This document shows, one piece after another, positions 17,256 through 26,218 of a DNA stretch of 64,000 bases. The notes under the pieces were generated by a model that ran no database searches, was not told the DNA's origin, and saw nothing but the letters and a program-made list of their open reading frames with translations. A program made the translations under genes and the position numbers. The number at the start of each line of letters is the position of its first letter. Position 1 is the stretch's first letter. This stretch comes from Candidatus Laterigemmans baculatus (lineage in GTDB: Bacteria > Planctomycetota > Planctomycetia > Pirellulales > Pirellulaceae): positions 1 to 64,000 of the forward strand of contig NZ_WRPR01000112.1 of the NCBI RefSeq assembly GCF_010367455.1, written 5' to 3'.

Positions 17256-17762
17256 ATGCGTCTTTCGCTTCGCAGCATCGTCGTCGCGGCAGCCGTTGCG
17301 GCGCTCGGCGGCACGGCCGACTCCGCTTCGGCTCAGGAATTCATCGTCAACAGCCAAGTCATCTCCGACGAGGTCGCCACGGACGCGGTGGTCAGCGGTG
17401 CGGCGGCTGGCGATGCGGTGGCCGGTGGGGCGGTGGTCGCCGGCGACGCGGGGTATTATCTGCCCGGCCGGACGTACGGTAGCCCTGACCTATTCTATAA
17501 TTACTACACCCAGGGCTACAGCAATGCTGTCAATGCTCAGATGTACGTCTCGCCTCTCCCGGTGCCGCCGTACGTCGGGCACACGTTCTACACGTACCAG
17601 CCGCTGCTGCCTGAGCATTACCTCTACTGGCACAAGGACCGTTACCACAACCACTACGACGGCGGTCGCGGCCTGAACCGCACCCGGGCGGTCTATTACT
17701 CGCCGCCGGCGCGAACCGCTGCGCAGAACGTGTACTGGAACTGGTTGCGGATTCCTCGCTAA
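17256..17762 (+). CDS. Small secreted Tyr/Pro-rich protein of unknown family
   Basis: The 168-residue protein starts at MRLSLRSIVVAAAVAAL, with a typical signal peptide likely cut after ADSASA. A ValAla/Gly-rich stretch follows, then a Tyr/Pro/His-rich mature half (LFYNYYTQGYSN, HTFYTYQPLLPEHYLYWHKD, VYYSPPA). AAGGGG lies about ten bases before the ATG and decides this start over 17187. No family is recognised. The composition suggests a cell-envelope or surface structural protein. The next gene, 40 bases on, encodes a protein of similar type, so the two are probably co-transcribed. Confidence 0.7.
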   Translation: MRLSLRSIVVAAAVAALGGTADSASAQEFIVNSQVISDEVATDAVVSGAAAGDAVAGGAVVAGDAGYYLPGRTYGSPDLFYNYYTQGYSNAVNAQMYVSPLPVPPYVGHTFYTYQPLLPEHYLYWHKDRYHNHYDGGRGLNRTRAVYYSPPARTAAQNVYWNWLRIPR

Positions 17763-17802
17763 ACGAGACCTCCCAATCCCCCGCATCCTGGAGTCGATTC
17801 CC

Positions 17803-18174
17803 ATGTTCAAGCAGACCTTGCTGGTCGCCGTCGCCGCTGCGGCGCTCACCGCGTGCGGTGCCCACCGCGCCGAGGCAGGCGATCCCTACGCCTTCACCGA
17901 TGCCTGGGCCGCCCAAGCCGCGGCGACTTATCCCTGGCACGGGGCGTACTACCACCAACAGTACGGTGCGCCGGTCGCGCTGGTCGTTCCGCCGACCTCG
18001 CACATGCGACAAGCCTACGCCTGGGGCGTCAGCCAGAACCTGATGTACCCGATCCACCACCAGTTCGAGCGGCCCGCCACCTATCCGGGCTCGACCGCCG
18101 GCTTCCTGCCCACCCCTTACTGGCCGAGCCACACCGACCAGTTCGGCGTGTACTACGTCCGCGGCCCCTGGTAA
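17803..18174 (+). CDS. Small secreted Tyr/His/Pro-rich protein of unknown family
   Basis: The 123-residue protein has a signal peptide (MFKQTLLVAVAAAALTACG; the C could also be a lipobox cysteine, otherwise cleavage after AEA). The mature part is rich in Tyr, His, Pro and Trp (TYPWHGAYYHQQYG, MYPIHHQFERPATYPG, VYYVRGPW). It follows the similar gene at 17256 by 40 bases and shares its bias, though I cannot show homology by eye. Envelope or surface location is inferred. A hexamer repeat begins about 10 bases after the stop. Confidence 0.65.
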   Translation: MFKQTLLVAVAAAALTACGAHRAEAGDPYAFTDAWAAQAAATYPWHGAYYHQQYGAPVALVVPPTSHMRQAYAWGVSQNLMYPIHHQFERPATYPGSTAGFLPTPYWPSHTDQFGVYYVRGPW

Positions 18175-18187
18175 GAGCCCTCTCCAA

Positions 18188-18325
18188 CTCGTACTCAGCG
18201 AAGCGGTACTCGTACTCAGCGAAGCGGTACTCGTACTCGAACGCGGTACTGAGTGCTGAGTACGAGTACGAGTACGAGTACGAGTACGAGTACGAGTACC
18301 GCCGCAAGCGGCTGAGTACGAGTTT
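18188..18325. repeat. Family-B (GTACTC)n / (GAGTAC)n inverted tract
   Basis: Left half: ACTCGTACTCAGCGAAGCGG repeated. Right half: about eight GAGTAC hexamers, then CAAGCGGCTGAGTACGAG. The halves are complementary and could form a long hairpin between the convergent secreted-protein and birA genes. Confidence 0.88.
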
Positions 18326-18332
18326 GGGCCGC

Positions 18333-19139
18333 CTACACTAGCCTTACGATTTCGCCTGATTCGACGTGGTGCACCGTGTGCCCGTCGTCGATTCGCAGGG
18401 CTCCCGCCTCGTCGATCCCGCGGCACCAGCCGCGGAGTGATTCTCGGCCCCGCTGCAGCGTCACTTGTTTGCCGCTGAGCAGGCATCGTTGGCGGATCGC
18501 CGCGATCAACTCGGGGAATTCCTCGGCCATCCGGGCAGTATTTTCGGCCAGCCGCTCGACGAGGAGCTCGAGCAGTTCGTTGCGAGCGAGCGGACGGTTG
18601 GCGATCTCGGCGAGCGATCCGGCTCGCTGGCGAACGTCCTCCGCGGCGGTGCTGAAATCGGTCGAGACGTTGACGCCGATGCCGATGACCACGCGGTCGA
18701 CTGCTGACCCAGCCGCTTCGACGAGGATCCCGCAGACTTTGCGGCCAGCAACTTGAACGTCGTTGGGCCACTTGATGCGGGCCGAGAGCGGAGGGACGAA
18801 GCTCTCAATCGCTTCGGCCACCGAGAGTCCCGCGACAAGGGCGATTCGCGAGGCAGTGGCGCGCTGGAGTTGTAGCCGCTTGAGCCCTTCGAGGAGGGAG
18901 AAGGTCAGCGTGCCGGCGTCGGCGTGCCATGAGCGATCGCCGCGGCCGCGACCGGCCGTCTGGTGGTCGGCTAGCACCAGCAGCGGCAGTTGCTCGTCGC
19001 TGAATTCCGCCCCGTGCTCGACCGCCCAGCGGTTGGTCGAATCGAGCTGGTGGAAGTGGCGGAAGCTGCGGACCGGTGAGCCCGCTTGTCGGAAGCTGGA
19101 GGGCTCCTCGGAGCTGGCAGGTGGCAGCATCGGGTCCAC
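18333..19139 (-). CDS. birA: Biotin--[acetyl-CoA-carboxylase] ligase
   Basis: The 268-residue protein has the biotin ligase core: QTAGRGRGDRSWHADAG (the GRGR-type biotinyl-AMP loop) around residues 60-76, and RIKWPNDVQVAGRKVCGILVE with the catalytic Lys. It joins biotin to carboxylase carrier proteins. The N-terminal DNA-binding domain of E. coli BirA is absent, so it is an enzyme and not a repressor. The start is a GTG at 19139, two bases after the upstream stop; an ATG at 19130 is the alternative. Translational coupling with the NRDE gene is likely. Confidence 0.9.
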   Translation of the reverse strand: MDPMLPPASSEEPSSFRQAGSPVRSFRHFHQLDSTNRWAVEHGAEFSDEQLPLLVLADHQTAGRGRGDRSWHADAGTLTFSLLEGLKRLQLQRATASRIALVAGLSVAEAIESFVPPLSARIKWPNDVQVAGRKVCGILVEAAGSAVDRVVIGIGVNVSTDFSTAAEDVRQRAGSLAEIANRPLARNELLELLVERLAENTARMAEEFPELIAAIRQRCLLSGKQVTLQRGRESLRGWCRGIDEAGALRIDDGHTVHHVESGEIVRLV

Positions 19140-19141
19140 GC

Positions 19142-19918
19142 TCAGCTAGCGCGGCTCTTGGTCCGCGACTCGCGGAGTCCTCGGCTGAGGATGTCTCGAA
19201 GCATCGGCGAGTAATCCTCGTACTTCGAGCGGTCCGGAGCTCCCGCGGAGAACTGGTAGATCGCGTCCCGCGGTTTGACCCCCAGGGCGAGCAGCGTGCT
19301 GCTGACCGTGCCGTGCTCCTTGCCCCGCATGACCATGCTCGGCCGGCCCGGTCCGACCGGAGCACGGGCGAAGACTTTACTCGCGACGGCGAGGAACTTG
19401 ACCGGCGAATCGAGCGTCTGAAGGGTCAGCAGCCGCTTGGCCATCTGGACGCGTTCGTCGGTCGGATCGTTGACGTTTCGCGAGCCGATGATGTTCAATC
19501 CTTCCTCGAGCTCGACCACTTCCTGGTCCTCTTCGGAATGAATGACCCAGCCGTGTTTGGCGTCGGCAATGACGATGTTGCAGCCCTCGTAGCGGGTTTT
19601 GTTCAGCTCCACGAGCGCTTTGTCGAGCGCTTTGCGGGAACTGGTGCAGCGGAGCAGGTCGAGGCAGAGCAAGCCGCGGGACCGCTGGCCGAACAGGGGC
19701 ATCAGGGTCGCCCGGTTGCACAGCCCCACGAACAGCCCGTTTTGGTTGACGCCCAACCAGCTGCCGCCGGCCCGCTGGTCGATGCCGCACAGCACGCGGG
19801 GCTTTCCCGATTGGATCGAAGGCGGCAAACTAGGCCGCTCAAAATATTCTTCCCGGTTGGCAGCGACCAGAATCGGACTTTCAGGAACAAGCTGATATTG
19901 AACGGCGAGGAGGCACAT
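19142..19918 (-). CDS. NRDE-family protein (TANGO2-like)
   Basis: The 258-residue protein starts MCLLAVQYQ, placing Cys2 at the N-terminus, and carries AANREEYFERPS, the NRDE signature. The start at 19918 is chosen because a Cys at position 2 is characteristic; 19942 would bury it. In eukaryotes TANGO2 relatives are linked to Golgi organisation, lipid and heme handling; bacterial function is unknown. The Ntn-hydrolase-like fold suggests possible amide hydrolysis. It lies two bases upstream of birA on the same strand and is divergent from the SpoA gene. Confidence 0.82.
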   Translation of the reverse strand: MCLLAVQYQLVPESPILVAANREEYFERPSLPPSIQSGKPRVLCGIDQRAGGSWLGVNQNGLFVGLCNRATLMPLFGQRSRGLLCLDLLRCTSSRKALDKALVELNKTRYEGCNIVIADAKHGWVIHSEEDQEVVELEEGLNIIGSRNVNDPTDERVQMAKRLLTLQTLDSPVKFLAVASKVFARAPVGPGRPSMVMRGKEHGTVSSTLLALGVKPRDAIYQFSAGAPDRSKYEDYSPMLRDILSRGLRESRTKSRAS

Positions 19919-20141
19919 CTCGGCTTTACTTTCGCTTTCCAAAGACCAATGAAACGAGGCCCTGGGGCCTGCGACGAGAGGGGAATCTACGGATCCGCCC
20001 GGTCGACTGGTGAAGCCGCTAATTTAGCTGCTCAGACGCTCGGGATGCACCCCCTGCGGTGGGGTAGGTAGCAAAAATAAAGCCGCATCTGGCAGGCTTT
20101 GACGCTCGCCTCGCCTTTTGGGCTGATGTCGGTCGGGGCGG

Positions 20142-20558
20142 ATGGCCGATACCGTCGGGGAGAGGGTCCAGCCGTGCGTCTTGAGCTGGACTCGTGCCCC
20201 CACTCCTGCCCTCGTTGCCATGCCGCACGCGGCCTCCACCGCTGACGCCAAGAGCACCCCCCGGCCTCCGACAGGGGCGGTTCCGCCAGCAAACTCCGGC
20301 AGCCCCAATCCCGGTTACCAGCGCGAGGTGCTGGCGATCCGGGCACCGGTGGCGGTGACCTTGGCCCAGAAGCCGGTGCCGCTCTCGGTGGTTCTCGATC
20401 TGGTTCCCGGAGCGATGCTGCAGTTCGACAAAAACTGCGACGAGCCGCTGGTCCTCGAGGTGGGCGGGCACGCGATTGCCTACGGCGAAGCGGTCAAAGT
20501 CGACGACAAATTCGGGCTCCGCATCCGCAGTTTCGACGTCGCCAAAGAAGACCCCTGA
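20142..20558 (+). CDS. FliN/FliM-type SpoA domain protein, orphan
   Basis: The 138-residue protein has a Pro-rich N-terminal half and a C-terminal SpoA (surface presentation of antigens) domain at about 62-130: VAVTLAQKPVPLSVVLDLVPGA, then GHAIAYGEAVKVDDKFGLRI. SpoA domains form the flagellar C-ring (FliN, FliM) or the type III secretion sorting platform. No other flagellar or secretion gene is within the window, so the partner is elsewhere or the protein has a separate role. ATG at 20142 is used; 20220 is a plausible internal start. Confidence 0.75.
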   Translation: MADTVGERVQPCVLSWTRAPTPALVAMPHAASTADAKSTPRPPTGAVPPANSGSPNPGYQREVLAIRAPVAVTLAQKPVPLSVVLDLVPGAMLQFDKNCDEPLVLEVGGHAIAYGEAVKVDDKFGLRIRSFDVAKEDP

Positions 20559-20575
20559 GGGGGGCGTTGCAGTCA

Positions 20576-20744
20576 TCAGCCGCCGGGCGCTAGCCCCCGG
20601 TTTCCGAAAGCGCGGTGGAAACCGGACGCTAGCGCGTTGCGGCTGATTGCGGAACCGGACGCTAGCGCGTTGCGGCTGATTGCGGAACCGGACGCTAGCG
20701 CGTTGCGGCTGATGGAGGAACCGGGCTACCGCGTGGTGGCTGAT
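20576..20744. repeat. Family-E hairpin, copy 2, with triplicated arm
   Basis: TCAGCCGCCGGGCGCTAGCC (20576) pairs with the arm AACCGGACGCTAGCGCG TTGCGGCTGATT, which is present three times in tandem (period ~36-38) plus a diverged fourth copy. The fourth copy supplies the last codons (QSATTR) and TAG stop of the NDH-2 gene at 20726. Confidence 0.88.
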
Positions 20745-22132
20745 TGTGCAGCGGCTGAGCGATTTGCGGCGGTGGCCGGTTCGCGTTCGGGGGGGCTCTG
20801 AAGCTGCTCGGCGAGGCCGTCGTCGAGCGGCGAAATCAGCTCCGCCCTCCCCTGCCGCCACTCCTTGCCGATGATCAGCCGCGCTCCTTTGCTGAACGTC
20901 AGGTACGACCAAGTCCACTGCAGGAACACGAACACGCGGTTGCGGAAGCTGCTCAAGTAGTAGATGTGGATCAGCAGCCAGGCGAGCCAGGCGATGAACC
21001 CGTTCAGCTTGGCTTGGCGGCTCTGCAGGATTGCTCGGCGACGCCCGATCGTGGCCATCTGCCCTTTGTCCCAGTACTGGAACGGCTTGCGTGTCGGCGG
21101 CTCGGTTCCCGCCGCGGATGTCGCCTGTCGATGGCGGATTTCGGCCAGAATCGTTTTGCCGACGTAGCGGCCCTCCTGCATCGCCACCGGCGCCAGACCG
21201 GGGAGCGGGCGGCCGCCGGGGCCAGCGACGCTGGCGAGGTCTCCGGCGACGAAGACGTTGGGGTGGTCGGGAATCGAGAGATCCTCGCCGACCACCACCC
21301 GGCCCGCCCGGTCGAGCGGGACACCGAGGCTTTGGCCGATCCGATTGGCCTGGACTCCAGCCGCCCAGAGGACCGTTCCGGCGTCGATCCGCTGGTCCTG
21401 CATGTTGATCCCGCGAGCGTCGATCGCGGTGACCGGTTTACCGAGCACGACTTCCACGCCGAGCTGGTTCAGCGCCTTGTGGGCCCAGCTCGCTTGGTTG
21501 GCGTCGAACTGGTTGAGGATCCGGTCGACGGCGTCGACCAGGATCACGCGGGCCTGAGTCGCGTCGATGGCGCGAAAGTCGCGAGCCAAAGCGAAGCTGG
21601 CCATCTCCGCGATCGCTCCCGCCAACTCGACTCCGGTCGGTCCACCCCCGACGATCACGAAGGTCATCCAGTGGGCCTGCTCGGCGGGGTCCTTGCTGCG
21701 TTCGGCTTTTTCGAAAGCCACCAGCACGCGGCGGCGGATCTCGGTCGCCTGTTCGAGGTTCTTCAGCCCCGGCGCGTACTGCTCCCACTGCGGATTGCCA
21801 AAGTAGCTGTGCGTCGCCCCGCAGGCGACCAGCAAATAGTCGAACTCGAGCGGCCCGGCATCGCTCAGCACCCGCCGATTGGGCACGTCGATCGACTGGG
21901 CTCGCGCCAGCAGCGTGCGGACGCGGGGGTAGGGACGGAGCATGCTGCGGATCGGCGAAGCGATGTCCGACGGATCGAGCCCCGCCATCGCCACTTGGTA
22001 GAGCAGCGGCTGGAACAGGTGGTGGTTTCGCTGGTCGACGATGGTGACATCGACCGCTTGGCTCTGGCCGAGCACCTTTGCGGCGTTGATTCCCGCAAAC
22101 CCGCCACCGATGATCACCACGTGGGGAAGCAA
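20726..22132 (-). CDS. ndh: Type II NADH dehydrogenase (NDH-2)
   Basis: The 468-residue flavoprotein transfers electrons from NADH to quinone without pumping protons. It has an FAD motif VVIIGGGFAGINAAKVLG at 5-22, the NAD motif FVIVGGGPTGVELAGAIAEM around 160-180, and CxxH-free quinone/FAD segments such as FVAGDLASVAGPGGRPLPGLAPVAMQ. The C-terminal stretch FIAWLAWLLIHIYYLSSFRNR is membrane-associating, as in other NDH-2. The extreme C-terminus is encoded by a family-E repeat arm. It lies behind the metK terminator with its own start at 22132. Confidence 0.93.
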   Translation of the reverse strand: MLPHVVIIGGGFAGINAAKVLGQSQAVDVTIVDQRNHHLFQPLLYQVAMAGLDPSDIASPIRSMLRPYPRVRTLLARAQSIDVPNRRVLSDAGPLEFDYLLVACGATHSYFGNPQWEQYAPGLKNLEQATEIRRRVLVAFEKAERSKDPAEQAHWMTFVIVGGGPTGVELAGAIAEMASFALARDFRAIDATQARVILVDAVDRILNQFDANQASWAHKALNQLGVEVVLGKPVTAIDARGINMQDQRIDAGTVLWAAGVQANRIGQSLGVPLDRAGRVVVGEDLSIPDHPNVFVAGDLASVAGPGGRPLPGLAPVAMQEGRYVGKTILAEIRHRQATSAAGTEPPTRKPFQYWDKGQMATIGRRRAILQSRQAKLNGFIAWLAWLLIHIYYLSSFRNRVFVFLQWTWSYLTFSKGARLIIGKEWRQGRAELISPLDDGLAEQLQSPPEREPATAANRSAAAQSATTR

Positions 22133-22198
22133 TTCAGCACACTCCGGTAAGAAAGGTTGTTCCTTCCTTGGTATGCATCGGAGGCAGAAACAGCAACC

Positions 22199-22230
22199 CG
22201 GTACTCAGTACTCAGTACCGCTTCGCGGAG
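22199..22230. repeat. Family-B short tract
   Basis: GGTACTCAGTACTCAGTACC followed by GCTTCGCGG, a short diverged member of the (GTACTC)n family, lies just beyond the metK terminator and before the ndh start. Confidence 0.7.
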
Positions 22231-22237
22231 CTCCACG

Positions 22238-22269
22238 AAAAAACGGACCCTCGGGTTAGCGAGGGTCCG
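22238..22269 (-). terminator. Intrinsic terminator downstream of metK
   Basis: Read on the minus strand, a perfect 10-bp stem CGGACCCTCG/CGAGGGTCCG (22269-22260 with 22253-22244) with loop CTAACC is followed at once by TTTTTT (22243-22238). It lies 37 bases after the metK stop and is the clearest terminator in the window. Confidence 0.9.
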
Positions 22270-22306
22270 CGATTCGTCTTTCAGCTGGGTTTGCCGTGTG
22301 GGCGGG

Positions 22307-23500
<1,194 letters not shown>

Positions 23501-23570
23501 TACTCCTGAAGACGCTTTTGGAAGACCCGTGTCCGCACGCCAGTATGACTGGACTGCGGGAAAAATGTTG

Positions 23571-23655
23571 GACGGTAGCCGGTAGCCGGTGGACGGTAGC
23601 CGGTGGCCGGTGACCGGACGCCGGAGACCGGAGACCGGACGCCGGAGACCGTTTT
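23571..23655. repeat. (GCCGGTA)n / (GGAGACC)n heptamer tract
   Basis: Diverged 7-mers GTAGCCG, then GGAGACCGGACGCC, end one base before the rng stop codon at 23657. The same 7-mer appears at 56608-56714. Confidence 0.85.
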
Positions 23656-23656
23656 C

Positions 23657-25261
23657 TCAGCTATCGATCTCGACCAGCTCGCCATGGCTGTCGCGGCAGT
23701 CCATTTCGAGGTGTTCGGGGAACAGTCCGTCGCTGCCGAGAATTTGGACGGTCATGCTGCCGCTCTCCTCCATCTCCATGATCTTGCGACGTTTGCGGTT
23801 GTTGAGGAACGCGGCCACTTCGTCGTTGACGCGAATCGTGACCCGCGTGATGTGTTCGTTGCGGCAGGCCAGGGCGAGCATCCGGATGACTTCGATCGAC
23901 ATGCTCTCGGCCGTCTTGACCAGCCCTCGGCCGCTGCAGCAGGGGCAGTCGGTATAGATGCTCCGCTTCAGGCTGGGGCGAATCCGTTGGCGAGTCATCT
24001 CGATCAACCCGAACGGGCTGGTCCGCAGAATTTTCGTCCGCGCCCGGTCGTTCTTCATCGCATCGCGGAGGGCGTGCTCGACTTTGCGGCGGTGCGACTC
24101 TTTCCGCATGTCGATGAAGTCATTGACGATCACGCCGCCGAGGTCGCGGAGCCGCAGCTGGCGAGCGATCTCTTTGGCGGCCGACATGTTCAACCGGAAG
24201 GCGGTTTCCTCGGCCGAGTCGTCGGTGCGGAAGTTGCCGCTGTTGACGTCGATCGCCACGAGGGCTTCGGTCGGATCGATCACGATCGAGCCGCCGCCCG
24301 GGAGCGGCACTTTCCGCTCGTTGATGTTAGCGATCTCTTCCTCCAGCCGGTACTTGTGGAACAGCGGCTCGCTGCCTTCGTACAGGTGGAGATGGTCGGT
24401 GAACCGCGGCATCACCAGCCGCAGGAATTCGCGAGCTCGTTCGTAGGCGTCGCGATCGTCGATGTGGATCGCTTCGATCTCGTCGTTGAAGATGTCGCGG
24501 ATCGTGCGGATGATCAGATCGCTCTCTTCGTAGATCACGCCCGGTTCGCTCGTCTCCTGCAGCCGGCGGACGATCGCCTTCCAGAGCCGCAGCAGGTAGT
24601 TCATGTCGCGGTGCAGGTCGCGGCCGCTCCGCTTCTGCCCGGCGGTGCGAACGATGAACCCGAGCCCCTTGGGCGGATTCATCTCGATCAGCAACTTGCG
24701 AAGTCGTTTGCGGTCGTCCTCGTCTTCGATCTTGCGGCTCACGCCGACCCGTCCGAGGGCGGGCATCAGGACGAGATAGCGGCCGGGGATGCTGATGTAA
24801 GTGCTGAGGGTCGGGCCCTTGGTGCCGATCCCTTCCTTGATGACCTGGACGAGCACCTCGTCGCCGCGTTTGAAGATCTCTTGGATCGGCGGCTTGATCC
24901 GGGGGCGTCCCCCTTTGAAGGCCCGGCGGTTTCCGTGCCCGCTCTCGCGTGCCCGCACCGCGGCTCGCTCGGCGTCCTCGTCCGACTGCCGCATGATCTC
25001 TTCGGGATCGTAGCCCCCTTGGCGGAAGTACTGCGGCTCGACGTCGCTGATGTGCAGAAAGCCGTTGCGGCCGACCCCAAAGTCGACGAACGCCGCTTGG
25101 ATGCTCGGCTCGAGGTTGACGATTCGCCCGCGGTAGACGTTCCCGGCGTAGGTCTCCTGGCTGGCCCGGTCGATGTACAGCTCGTCGAGCCGCCCGTTGT
25201 CGAGCACGGCGATCCGGCTCTCCTCGGGCTGAGCGACGTTGATCAGCATTTCTTTCTTCAT
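23657..25261 (-). CDS. rng: Ribonuclease E/G family protein
   Basis: The 534-residue endoribonuclease matches the RNase G length and lacks a long RNase E scaffold tail. An S1 domain spans about 35-130 (GNVYRGRIVNLEPSIQAAFVDFGVGRNGFLHISDVEP). The catalytic acidic residues are in VAIDVNSG and LGGVIVNDFIDMRKE, and the zinc link is CPCCSGRG. It processes rRNA and degrades mRNA. The start MKKEML at 25261 matches relatives, but an ATG at 25357 forms an ATGA overlap with the upstream stop, so an N-terminally longer, Ser/Arg-rich form is possible. The frame stays open further upstream by chance. Confidence 0.93.
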   Translation of the reverse strand: MKKEMLINVAQPEESRIAVLDNGRLDELYIDRASQETYAGNVYRGRIVNLEPSIQAAFVDFGVGRNGFLHISDVEPQYFRQGGYDPEEIMRQSDEDAERAAVRARESGHGNRRAFKGGRPRIKPPIQEIFKRGDEVLVQVIKEGIGTKGPTLSTYISIPGRYLVLMPALGRVGVSRKIEDEDDRKRLRKLLIEMNPPKGLGFIVRTAGQKRSGRDLHRDMNYLLRLWKAIVRRLQETSEPGVIYEESDLIIRTIRDIFNDEIEAIHIDDRDAYERAREFLRLVMPRFTDHLHLYEGSEPLFHKYRLEEEIANINERKVPLPGGGSIVIDPTEALVAIDVNSGNFRTDDSAEETAFRLNMSAAKEIARQLRLRDLGGVIVNDFIDMRKESHRRKVEHALRDAMKNDRARTKILRTSPFGLIEMTRQRIRPSLKRSIYTDCPCCSGRGLVKTAESMSIEVIRMLALACRNEHITRVTIRVNDEVAAFLNNRKRRKIMEMEESGSMTVQILGSDGLFPEHLEMDCRDSHGELVEIDS

Positions 25262-25353
25262 CGAGGTCTCTTCGGTTTGATTTGATGAACGCGAGGCGGA
25301 GCGTGAGGCGCGGCTGGAGCCGTCCGCACTGCGGCGCGTGGTTGGAGTGCTTC

Positions 25354-26196
25354 TCATGGCGTTTTGGTCGGGGGCATTTGGGTCGTTTGAATTTTGTTCG
25401 CGTGAGGATCGAGCGCGTCGGAGTCCGCCGCGTCTCGGGTCTGAGATGGATGGGTGGGTGCGGAGTTCGGCTCGGCACAGTCCGCCGCGGCAAGCTCGGC
25501 CGGATCGAGCTCGCGGTCGAGTTCGGTGCGGAATCGGGTCAGTCGTCCGCCGGCCTCGACGAGCCCCTGGAGACCGAGGGCGGTGAGCACATCGTCCGGA
25601 CGGAGGCTGGCGGTGCGGCTGCTCCGCAGGACCATCTCCAGCCGCCCGTCGCGGACGGCCAGGTCGACGATCTGTTCGGCGACGCTCGCCTCGACCGGCT
25701 TGTCTTTGCGGGTGAAGCGAATCGTGCCAGCGGCCCGCAGGCGCTCGATCCGGGCTTCGACCTCCGAAGGGTCGAGCGTCACGGCTGAAGCCAATGCATC
25801 GCTGGCCGCGTCGCTGGGGGGCCATTCGAGGGCGAAGTGGCCGCAGGCGAGTTGGGCTTTGCCAAAACCTTCAGGGATCCGGCAGACCCGCGTGATCTGC
25901 ATCCCGGCGGCGGTGGCCGCATCGCCGCGAAGGTCGCTCGAGAGCCGCTCGAGCAGTTCGGCGGCGGAGAGCTCCTCGGTCAGGTCGAGCTCGACGACTT
26001 CGTCGAGGCTCTCGGTGCCGAGGGCGAGGGCCGAGGGGAAGCTGATCCGCGGTTTGGGGTGAAAGCCCTCGGTCATCGCCAGCTGTAGCCCGCTCCGCCG
26101 CAGCAGGCGTTCCCACAGGCGTGCCAAATCCCGATGGCTGATCCAGCGGAGCAACCCGGTTTTCGTGAATCGGACTTGGTAGCGAACACGCGACAT
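25354..26196 (-). CDS. TIGR03936 family radical-SAM-associated protein (DUF2344)
   Basis: The 280-residue protein starts RVRYQVRFTKTGLLRWISHRDLARLWERLLRRSG after the Met, with the DUF2344 hallmark F.K.G...(F/W)(I/L)SH.D..R...R and PKPRISFPSALALGTES further on. The family is usually next to, or fused with, a radical SAM protein and often precedes rng, as here. The radical SAM partner is not in the window. It may act in tRNA modification, but this is not established. It lies 22 bases after the ptsI stop and ends in an ATGA overlap with a possible rng start. Confidence 0.88.
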   Translation of the reverse strand: MSRVRYQVRFTKTGLLRWISHRDLARLWERLLRRSGLQLAMTEGFHPKPRISFPSALALGTESLDEVVELDLTEELSAAELLERLSSDLRGDAATAAGMQITRVCRIPEGFGKAQLACGHFALEWPPSDAASDALASAVTLDPSEVEARIERLRAAGTIRFTRKDKPVEASVAEQIVDLAVRDGRLEMVLRSSRTASLRPDDVLTALGLQGLVEAGGRLTRFRTELDRELDPAELAAADCAEPNSAPTHPSQTRDAADSDALDPHANKIQTTQMPPTKTP

Positions 26197-26218
26197 GCGG
26201 GAGCGGTGTTTCGGATTT

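Noticed and set aside
25262-25825. N-terminal extension of the RNase E/G frame
   Set aside because: Upstream of 25357 it overlaps the TIGR03936 gene in another frame and is Arg/Pro-rich without similarity; 25261 matches family starts.
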